Below, one piece after another: positions 14,401 to 26,400 of a DNA stretch of 64,000 bases. This DNA comes from Ricordea florida (Eukaryota > Cnidaria > Anthozoa > Corallimorpharia > Ricordeidae): contig OX453276.1 in assembly GCA_949710005.1 (NCBI GenBank), positions 3,664,201 to 3,728,200 of the forward strand, read 5' to 3'. The position numbers were made by a program, and so were the translations under genes. The stretch's first letter is position 1. Each line of letters starts with the position of its first letter. The notes under the pieces were generated by a model, which was not told the origin of the DNA, did not search any database, and saw only the letters and a program-made list of their open reading frames with translations.

Positions 14401-17400
14401 TGTTAGAGGGGGTATATCTCAGATATCAAACAGATATGCTAAAGCTAATAACAAATACATGAAAGAATATGATCCTAAAATGGTGGTAAATTACATAGAA
14501 TATCTCGACGCAAACAATTTATATGGCGGGGCAATGAGTGAAGCATTACCAACTCATGGATTAAAATGGATGAGTGAAAATGAGAAAGCAAATTGGAGAA
14601 ATATTCCATGTATAGTAGAGGTTGATTTAAAATATCCGCGACATCTTCATGATTTACATAGTGATTATCCGCTTGCTCCGGAAAGAATTAAGGTAAATAG
14701 GGTTGAGAAACTAATACCAAATCTTAACAATAAGAAAAATTATGTTGTTCATCATAAGACATTAAAACTTTATGAAAGTCTAGGATTAGAAGTAACAAAG
14801 ATTCATAGAGGAATTAAATTTGAAGAGTCAAAATGGTTAAAATCTTACATAGATTTGAACACCAAATTCAGGGCGGAAGCAAAGAATGAGTTTGAAAAAG
14901 ATTTCTTCAAACTCATGAACAACTCTGTATTTGGTAAAACAATGGAAAATCTTAGAAAAAGGGTTGATATAAGATTGGTTAATAATGAGAAAGAAGCAAG
15001 AAAATTAATAACAAAAGCTAACTATAATCGAAGAACTATTTTTTCTGAAAATCTTATGGCTGTACATATGAATAAAACACATATAAAATATAACAAACCT
15101 ATTTACTTAGGAATGTGTATTTTAGATATAAGTAAAGCAATGATGTATGATTTTCATTATAATTATATTAAACCGAAATATGGTGAAAAAGCTAAATTAC
15201 TTATGACAGATACAGATAGTCTTGTATATGATATAGAAACCGAGGATTTCTATAAGGATATTGCCCTAGATGTGATGGAAAGGTTTGATACGAGTAATTT
15301 TCCTAAAAAACATGGATCGGGTATTTGGACTGATAAAAACAAAAAAGTAATTGGTAAGTTTAAAGATGAGGCTGGTGGAAAAATTATCACCGAATTTGTT
15401 GGCCTACGAGCTAAGCTTTACTCGTACAGGTTGGATGGGGGTGAAGAGATAAAAAAGGACAAGGGGGTAAAGTCATCAGTAGTAAAAAAGACAATAAGCT
15501 TTAATGATTACAAGGAATGTTTGGAAAGTAAAGTAAAGCAGATGAGGGAGATGCAAGTAATAAGAAGTTACAAACATTTTGTTTATACTGAAACTGTCAA
15601 TAAAGTTGCACTATCAGCCGATGATGATAAGAGAATAATTTGTAAAGATGGAAAACATACTCTGCCATATGGGCATTATCTCACTAAAACAGAATTAGGA
15701 GGTAACACAGTATCATAAGGTATAACTTGTAATTCTTCCCTTACAAAACCTCGTCTAGGCCCGTCAGTTAAATAATATAAAACAGGCTGATTTGGCGTAA
15801 TCATACTTTTTGAAATATCATAAACTTTGAGACTCCAAATAGGATCTGTGGCCCTTCTTCGTTCTCCTCCTTCAAGTTCACCGGGAAATAATAGATATCT
15901 AATTTTAACCACTGGCGGCAATCTAACTTCATCAAACCCAACAACCCGCTGATAATTTTTGGGTTTAATATCAACCTCTTTCAGTTTTATAGCCTCATCA
16001 GGCTCTTTACCGGTTATTCTCGTTTTTGTATTATTCAAAGTTTTTAGAATAGCTGGTAATCTTTTCGTCCATACTCTTGATCGGGCATCACTGATCATTT
16101 CCTGCGCATATTGATGGCTAAATAATTTTTCTCCTAATATTCTATTTGCGTTTTCCACAAATGCTTGAGCTCTATGATTACCGGCTTCGCTTCTCTGTAT
16201 TTTCACATTATGGTAATTCATGAGTTTACTAACTTCTCCCATAAATTCTTTCCCTGGATCAACCATTAATGTTTCGGGGTATTTTAATCTTCTAGAATAT
16301 ATTTTTGTAAAAGCTTCTGATATCTCTCGACTTTCTTTTGAGGTTAATGGCTCAGCATCTTTATATCTCGAGGCGATATCAACCACAACTAACGCATATT
16401 TATATGTTTTTCTTCCAACTCTATCATGTGGTAAAAATAATAAATCTGCTTGGTGAATCTGATTTGGTTTATCCAAAGTCCAATGTGGTCTTGGAATATA
16501 CTTTGGAGGGGGAAGATAGATTTGCCATATTGCCTGTTTCTGCAACCATTGTTTTACCTCATTTTCACTTACTTTAGATTTCTCAGCCAATTTAGGAATT
16601 GCGGAATATCCTTTCCAATATCCTTCAGCCGAATAATATATCCGCTCGAAGAGCGGGGCCGGCGAAGCCGATATTTTTGTGAGTATATTTTCGTTGCTCA
16701 TTTAAAAATAAACAATTATCTTATAAATCAAATGGTTGAGGAGGAAGAAGAAATGAAATTTACCGAATACCAAATCAACATTATGAAAAAAATTATTAGG
16801 AAAAAAATTCTGTATATGGAAGATGGCGACCAAATTTTTAATATTATGATTTTAATTCCCGAGGCGAGAGAGGGTTTATTAAAACATATTTCCAAGTTAG
16901 AAAAGGTTTAAAGGTTAACCAAAGTATCTTATAAATTACAATGACGTCTGAAAAAATTAATCCAAACAGAATTCCAAAAGAACCATTTGGTTTGAAAGCA
17001 GAATCAACCTTGAATCGAATTACTCTAAATCCATCCACAGCCAGTCCAGGAGAAACATTATACATTAATATTCCAAAACTCGCTGAGAATTTGGTGATTG
17101 TGCCTGGAAGCGTATCTCTAATGTTTGATTTGGATGTTGAGGGTCATGCTAATAATACAGTTGTGAATAATTTAGGTTGTAATCTTGTAACAAGAATGAA
17201 AGTTCTTTTTGGGGGAGAGACATTGCAAGATACTCAAAGATATGATTTATTTCAAACGTATCGCGATTTATTCTTAACCGAAGAAGAGCGAGAAGATAGA
17301 TTAAAACAAGGTATTTCATCACTAAATATCAGAAAACTTAGAACAAACGCGGGAGATAAAAAAACACAAGATGTAAAAGAAGTTGCCCTCGCCAATGTCC

Positions 17401-20400
17401 ATGGTTCAAAGTACAGAATTCCATTAAAACACCCCATTCTAAATGATCATGGAGTTTTTTATCCAAAAGCTCTTGAAAATCATCTTATATTTGAGCTCAC
17501 TCTCGCTCCCGTAAATAATATTCTTATTTTTTCTGATACAACTAAAGCACCATCATATTCAATCAAAAACTTAGAGTTAGAATATTCTTCAATTTCTAGT
17601 GAATACCTAGCTCGCGAGGCTCAAGCAACTTATCAAGTGGGGAAAGGGTTCTTTTATGAAAATATCACCCTTCACAAAACTTTTACATTTTCCATCGGAG
17701 GAGACGGGGTTATTAATCAGCATATAAATCTCCCCAGAAGATCAATGACAGGAATATTGTTTTTGTTTTTAATGCCTCAAGCTGCAGGAGCAAGGGATTC
17801 TGAAAATTTTTATAATCCAGGCATATCTTCCGTTGAAATTGATGTTGATGGCGTACCAAATAGAATATACTCTAGAGGAATGATTCCTTCCGATCTTTGG
17901 GAATCCGTGAAAAAAAGATTTCACAGGGATGATGGTTTACAAATTTCATTGAAAGAAAAAGAATTTTACGCGGATAAATTTGCTCTTTGGGTTGATACTA
18001 GAACTCATCCAGATAATGGTATTCATGGCGGCGGACTTGCTCTAAATAATACTCATGATGGTGTAAAAGTAGAAATTAAAAGGAAACAAGGAGGATCTGG
18101 AACCGTAACTTGTTATATGTTCGTCGTGGCGGATGCAATGATGGAGATTATGAATTCAAGTTTGAGATCAATTAAGTACTAACCGTCTAAAAACATAATG
18201 TTATGATACAAAAATCATGGAAGATTTACGAGATAAAATCCCATTCCACTGTATAATAACAGGACCCACAAATTGCGGAAAAACAAAGTACCTAATTGAA
18301 CAGCTCCGCGGGCCATTCCGGAAAGTTTTTGAATATATTGTCTTAATTTGCCCAACCTATTCTAAAAATAAAACCTATAATAATTTTGCCCGAGGAGATA
18401 ATCATTTCTATGTATTATCACCAGATGCAAGTAATTCAGATGAGATTAATGAATTGTTAAATGATTGTCAAACTTTGTTTTCTGGAACAAATACATTAAT
18501 AATTTTAGATGATTGCGCCGTTTCGAATGATCTGAAGAAAAGATCGAATAAGTTTATTGATTTGGCATTCTCCGGAAGGCATCATGGTTTATCGGTTTGG
18601 GTTTTAACCCAGCAGTTAACTTCAATAGCAAAACCATTCCGTGAAAATGTAGCCTGTGTTGTTACTTTTCATAATCCTTCCCAGAAAGGTATGAAAATGT
18701 TTTTCGAGGATTACGGAGGAGATTTGGATTATGAATTAGGTAAAAAGTTTACGCATCTCCTGAAAACCGAAAAATATTCTAGGTTATGTTTATCTTTGCG
18801 ATATCCATTTAATTGCTATTTAGAGATTCCCGAAGTGATTTAACAAATATGACAAACGTTGATCGAGCGAATCCGGAAGATTATATTAAGGAAAATACCG
18901 AACAAACTAATGAAGAAACGGTAAAAGATAATGAGGATCTTGAAATAAAACAAGAATCACTTGCCATTCTCGCCGCCTTGGGAACAACAAAGGAATATTT
19001 GGGGGTTGAAATGAGTTTGGGTGATATAAAGAAATTATCTGCAAAAGATGTTGAAAAGTATTTTAATCGTTATCAAGCGGTAATGGGTAAGAAAATTAAT
19101 GGGGGATTAGTAGATTCATCCCTTCAATTAGTTTCCAAACTTATTTCTTATTTAGTTCCCGTTGATGATATAGAATCTCTTTGCAAAGATCTGAAGAATG
19201 ATGATTTGGTAAATCGTGAACTAACAAACATTGTAGGACTCTTGGCATTGAAAGCAGGAAGGCTGGCAGCACTTGCTAGCGGACTATTTCAAGTAGCTAA
19301 ACACATAAAATTCAACAAAAACCAACAATTTTCAAGAGAAAAACTAGTAAATGGTAGCACAACTAATCGGCACGTAAGCGCCTCCCCAGCAGAGCTGGAC
19401 CAGGAAACTAAGCAATCTTCTGAAGGTGTTGATACAGTATATTAAACAGATCTAAAAACTTATTTGTTGCATCTAAATAACAATGTCTGAACAAAATGAA
19501 GTAGAAGTAAAAAATACTGAGCAAATAACAGCCGACCCAGCACCCGGAAATAAAGATACTAAAAAGAGGGAGAAAGATCCTAAAAAAGTCGCAGCTGGAA
19601 AGAAATTAGCAGAATATAATAAAAAAGCAAAAGAAGCATTAGCTAGGGAAATGAAACGAGAAGAAGAGCCAGCCCCGGCGGGCCGCGTAGCAAATGAAAA
19701 TACATATAGGGAAGCGAAATCATGGCTTCCAGAGTTATCTTTTACTACTGTTTTATCCGTTGTTGGATTGGGGTTTACAGCATTTGATCTTTTTATGAGA
19801 TATCGAGAAAAAGCCGGGGAGGGCTTCGTCCGATATTCCAGTAGGATAGCTGATTTATCACAAGTACCACAAATACCCCAACCGGCAAAAATTCCATTGA
19901 CCACAAAATCTTTAGGAATGGAATAAAGTCATTTAAAAGTTTCTCAATGATACAGTAAAAATTATGTCAACCGAAAACAAACTTGTGAAAACTGTAACTG
20001 ATTCAGCGGTGCTTATCGGATTAGGAGCTGGGGTTGGTTATGTGGCTAAGAAGCTAATGAAAGAATCATTTTTGAGTGACCCATCCTCAAGTATTACAAA
20101 TTATGCAAAGTGGGTAGCTGTATTATCCGGAAGCATGTATCTTAAAACATATTTAGAGGATCAAAAGATTTTACCAAAATAATGGCATTAGCATCAATAG
20201 GAATGATGATTGGTGGGGCTATATTGAATGCAACGGCATTTACTGGTGGAAATTATCTTGCAAAATATTTATCTGGGCGCAATGAGGATACAGAAAAAAT
20301 ACGACACGATAAAGCAATGGAAAAATACCAAAGAGATTACGCAGCATATCAGGAAAAAAGACAAAAAATGCTTGATTGGAAAATGAAAAGAAAAGATGAA

Positions 20401-23400
20401 AAATATCAAGCATCAAAAAATATTTCTGCTACAAATCAGGCTTTTGAATTGTACGGGCAAATGACTGAACCAAAATTCTCTGATTATTACAAACCAAGTG
20501 ACGGACAAAAGACTGGGGAAATGGTATATGTCGGAGCTGGAATGATGGGTTTAGGTTACGCGGTAAGTAAAATATTATAAATTATTATATAACTTGTAAT
20601 ACAGCAATTAAAATAAGTTATATAACATAATTAAAGTATTCGTATACCATATAATTCCTCAGTTATCATAATTTTTGCCACATTTTTTTCTTTTTCTTCA
20701 AATTCATCAATATTCTTTACCAAATTAAATAAAAAATTTAGTTTTTCTTCTTTTTCTTTATTATCTTTTGTTCCAACAGCTAAATCATATAATAAGCCAA
20801 ATTTTTTTTCTTTTTTCCCCTTCTTCCTCATCAAAATCTTTAAGTATAGACCCCCATAAAAGTCTTTTTGCTATATTTTCGTCCATTTTTTTTTTATAAT
20901 CCTTTTATCTTTTAAATCAATTTTTACTTTTAATCAGCTCTAAGGGATCTAAAGATTTCTTACTGTTGAGTAAAAAATCATGGCGGAATATATACCATTA
21001 AAAGATTTTCCGAAAGGAACTGATGATGATGATTATGATTGGGATGATACAACTTTTCAAACCTCAAATACATCTACAAGCCGCATAGAATATCCCGGTT
21101 ATGATGAGGATGAAGGAAGAAGACGAGAAGAATGGGATATTCCATCTGAAAGAATTAATTTGGGTGATGAGGATTATGATAGAAGGGTAGAAGCGGGGCA
21201 ATACCTAAGACGTTATTTTCCAGACTTCAATCCAAGGGATGCGTCATTTAATGTTGAATTTGAAGAAGACGGAAGTATAACCGGGAGATTAAGTGATAGG
21301 GAAAATGCCAAGAAGCATATCATACTTGATAAAGATAAAAATCTTAGGGTTGAAGATTTACCAAAAGGAATGAGAAAAGAACTGGGCGCTGATTATGAAA
21401 CAATGTTTGAAAAATATAATAATGCCGCTTCAGAATTAAAACAGTCCGATGAAAAAATTAAGGAATTAGATAATGCATTGCAAGGATTTAAAGCAACAGC
21501 AGAAGTATATCCCCTAGAGATTGAACGATATGCGGAAAGAGAAAAAGAACTTAGGGAATTCATTGAGAGACAACAGGTACAAAAAGCAGAGACTAAAAGC
21601 CTTTTCGATCAAACCGTTAAACAGAATATAGAATTAAAAATACAAGCGGAAAAACTTTTGGAAGAGGTAAAATTATACAAAGAAGAAATAGACAAATATA
21701 AGAAGGGTAAATCAAATGAATCAAAATTAAAACAAAGCAATGAACGATTAAAATCAGAGATTGATAAATTAAGTGAACAGATTAGAAATAAAGCAATTTC
21801 AAACGCAGAACAATTATCAGATATTGAGGGTCGAAAAGATGAAATATTTAAAAATTTGCCGTTACGGGAGAAACTAAAATATATATTCAAAAAATATGGT
21901 TTTACAGTGTTTGCTATTCTAAGCGCGGTTGGTGTGGTAATTGGAGTTATAGTTTCTAATCTTTCAAAGGGTTTATCTGCTTTGGGGAAAGGAGTGGGTA
22001 ATGGATTAAAAACTATAGGTAAAAAACTGGGTGAAATATTACCAGGAATGGTCGGGGCAATAGTCAGCTTTCTTTTCAAAACCGCAGGCCAGGTTATTGG
22101 ATTTTTAGGTGAGAATGCTTGGCTTTTGATAATGGCAGTAGTTATATATTTTGTGGAAAGTATAAAAAAGAAGAGAAAGTAACAAATTTAAAGACATCAT
22201 ACCGTTCAGTAAAATACAATATGGGCGAATATAATGGAATTTATCCTCAAATACCTAATAATAATTTCCAAACACAAAGCGGAGATAATTTGATTAATTT
22301 CAGACTACAAAAATCAAGCGAGGTATTGCAAAATCTCGAGAAGGAAATTAAACATTACGAAGAAGTGAGGAAAAAATATAATAGGGTAAGAGGAATATGT
22401 ACAAAAATTAGTGTTTCTGGCGGATTTATTTCAGTTCTTCTATCAGCAAGCGGATTAGGAACTTCTCTCACAGGTTTTGGGGCTATTGTTGGTGTGCCTT
22501 TGGGCGTGGTTGGGGGTGTTTTTGGAGGTTTGTCGATTGGATTTGGTTTTGCCTCTAAAAATCTTTCTGGTAAAGTTAGTAAACACGAACAAACCGTTGC
22601 AATTGCAAAATCAAAATTAAACACCATTAGCGATTTAGTCTCAAAAGCACTGAAAGATAATAATATATCCGATCAAGAATTTTCCATAATTTTAGCAGAA
22701 TTGGAAAAGTTTCAAAAACTGAAACAAGAAATACGGCAAAAATTCAGAAAAGATTCAGAAAAAAACTTCGACATGAGTATGATAAGGAAGAAAGTTCGAG
22801 AAGATCTATTAAAAGAACTTACCGGAGGGAAAGGACATTAAAACTGGTATATGAGAAAACTGAAGTTGGGTGTAATTGTTTTGCGGGGGTTAATTGATTT
22901 TACATCTTATTCTTAAAAGATCTAAAGATCAGAAAAATTGGAAAACAAAGAATAAGATGTTATTGGATGATTTCAAAACTAGGTATCCAAAAGCTAACTT
23001 GGAAAAATTTACATTTGTTAATGACTCGTTTGGTGGTTATATTGAATGGAAAGTTAATGGGACAACAATTATGTCGAATGACGATCCTTCCGGAAAAACC
23101 TGGACTGAAAATCTTTCAAATAATTTGAAAACATTATTATGGCAAGATTTGGGGGTTGAAAATAAATTTAAGACAAGTTCATTTCCAAAAAGTTTAACAT
23201 TTACAAAACAAACATATCCAATACCAGGGATTAAATTCGATCAATTTGCAAACGATGTGTCAAAAATGCTAACCGAACTGGATATATACGTTACAGATAA
23301 AAAGAAATTCACTGCAAATATGAGAAACATATTTAAATCACAAGTTGTAACATTTAATTCAGCAAAGGAATGCAAAAGATGGCTGAGTAAGCCAGATATT

Positions 23401-26400
23401 AGTTATTGGCCCCAGCAACTTAACTTTGCGGTTTGGTGCGCAACATCTGGTTGCGGGATAAGTCTTTTTGAAAGTCTAAATTATCCTAAAGTAATTAGCA
23501 GTTTTATAAAGTTTCACATATACTTTACAATAAGAAGAATAATATATGAATTAAATGTACCATTACCCGACGTACAAACTTTTTCAATAAAAAATAATTC
23601 ATATGATAAAGTCGCATATAATCGATTGTGTAAAGAGTTTGGGGTTAGTAATAATTCAGACTTTAGGTGGAGGGGCGGAAGAAATCATGGTTTAGGTGAT
23701 ATATTTATTTATTACAGTTCAGGAGGAAATGAAAATTTATATATTGAAAGAAATTATGATCATGACGCAAATACTTGGCCGGGGCAAAATAAATTTTCTG
23801 ATGAGGGTTATAAGGATGGAGATGGAAATAAAATCTCGTTTATTAGAAATGATCTATTTAGTGATTTCAAATATGCTTGGTTTATTCCTGCGGAAGGACA
23901 TGGTCTCACCAAAGCGGGGCTTGGAAGATTAAATCGATCCGCTGAGGCTTTTGTTTACTGCATATTAGGATCACAAGTTAATACAAGAAACCCAATTTAT
24001 GGCAACGGCGGCGGTGCAATAGAAACACAAAATGAATTCAAAGCCTTATTTGAAAGTTCTGTTAAAGTAAATGATATTTCTAAATCCGTTCAAAATTACC
24101 AACAATCTGTACAGGAAACTAAATTACGACTTGATTTAGCTGTTGCTCCAGGAGTTTGGTTGATGCCAAGTAATATGATCATAAACACGGAGAGCGTGGT
24201 TGGGTATAATAATAATCTAAAAATAGCAACAGAAGATATGAAATTTGGGGTAAATAATTCAATAAATATTGAAACAAAAAATGTTGGAATACCTAATAGT
24301 TTAGGAACATCAAAGGTTATATTAAATACCAATCCTCAACCAAAGAAACCTAAATTAAGCAATAACGATAAATCAAACAGAGAGGAAGAAGTTAGTAATA
24401 TAGAAACATCTTCTCATCAAAATAATCTTATTGTTTTAATGCTTGTCGGAGGATTATTATCCTGGTTTTTATTTCGTTAATGATCAATTTAAAGATGAAT
24501 ATGATGTAATCAAAACAAAAATGTTAAGTATTACAATGTACGATTCAGAAACCAGGATTTATTTAGATCCGCCGCTGAAAAATCTTCAGGAGATACGGCT
24601 CCTGGATTGCAATTTAAAGCTTAAAAAGTTGATTAATTTCAAGGACCAACAGGCATTATTCAATGATAAGAATCAAGTCATCATAAAAATTCAACCCGGC
24701 ACATATTCTCTTTGTAATATTCAATCAATCTTTCTTAATGATCCAGACGTGGAAAAGATAACAATAATTGAGAGTGATACTGTTGACTATCTTTATTCAA
24801 ATAAGAACAACAAAATTAGACTTTCTAGAGGATTGGCGGTTGGTTTAGGAGTGCCTGAAGTTATAAATCCTGGTAAATTATACCCCATAAATTTGCAGAT
24901 TAGGGAACCTTTGAGGCTTATGTGTAGTTTAGTGGATAATAAGTCGTCATATATGAATAACACTAAATATGGTGAACTTGTGAAACTCACACCATCAAAC
25001 CTACTTGCAAACATACCCTCAAAGGATTATCCGACAATTCCGATTCGAAAATATGAGAGCCTCATAAACCACTTCGATTTAACTATCTTTGACGCAGAAT
25101 GGAAAAAACTTGATCTTAAGAGCACACCCATAACTTTAAGTTTAAGATTTAGATAAATTTTTTGTTATGTAACCAGTAATTAGGTTATATAACATAATTA
25201 TGACCATCTTTCTTCCAAATCTCTCAATTCTTGAAAATCTAAATATCTGCTTGGTTGCCAGACTGCAGCAACTATTTCATCATGCAGACTTTTGTAGAAT
25301 TTCTTTTTATGTAATATCTTATATTCATCTATGTATAATTTTACTTTAATTGAAAAAATAAAAAAAATCATTAATATCCGCATCTTCATCGTAATCTAGA
25401 TCTCCATTTTCATTATAATAAACAATAATATCATCATCAAATTCATATGCTTTATCTAATAAATTTATTGTAAACTCTTCGGTAAATATTTCATCATCCA
25501 TATCCATATCCATTAAAAAATCAAAAGAAAATATATTGTTCTTTTTATAGCAACAAAAAACATCAAAATCAATTACTTCACGATCTTTATTAATAAACCC
25601 ACGATTTTTTGAGATGTTTTGTAACAAATCTTTTTTAATTGAATCTACAAAATCAATAATAGCCAGACTTTTTTTATTTGAATAATTAAAAATAATTGTT
25701 GTGTTTTCCATCTTTTTATTTTATATTTTATCTTTTAAATTATAATTCATTTTTTAAAAAATATCTATTTCATTAAGTTCTTCTGTTATGAAACCAAAAT
25801 AAGGGTTTCATAACATAATGTTCAACATTCTTTGCAATGATACTTTTGTTTATTATGAATACATATTTGTGATCCACCACATTCTTTACAAAAACTTTTT
25901 TGGTGATTATGAAAACATATTTGTGACCCATCACATAATACACAGTAAGATTTTCTTTTCCTGTGAATGCATATTTGTGATCCACCGCATTCTTTACATT
26001 GGTACTTTATTTTTTCATGAGTACATATTTGTGATCCTCCGCATTCTTTGCAAAAATATTTTTTAATTCCATGTACGCAGGGGTAATTATACATTAAAAT
26101 AGCTTTTGTAATTAACTCATCAATATCCACATCAGTAAATTTTTCCAACTCATTAATTAAATTATCTTTAAACATTCTGGACCTTCCATTAATTTTCAAC
26201 TCTTTTGCAATAAATTTTAGTTGCGGTACATTTAATCTTCGTAATTCTTGTTCCATTTTGTGTAATGATTCTTCTTTTTAAATAGGTATTTTATTTCTTT
26301 TGAAAATCATTTTTTTCGAATGTGCCAGATCCTCATCATCAAATTTCTGGGGAGGGTTTCACATAGGCTTAGTATCAGTTTCATCAAATGTGCCAGATCC

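Noticed and set aside
22894-22956. TTG start for the 507-aa Polinton protein
   Set aside because: The TTG follows a stop directly. ATG 22957 has the expected box 36 bp upstream, and non-ATG starts are unlikely here.
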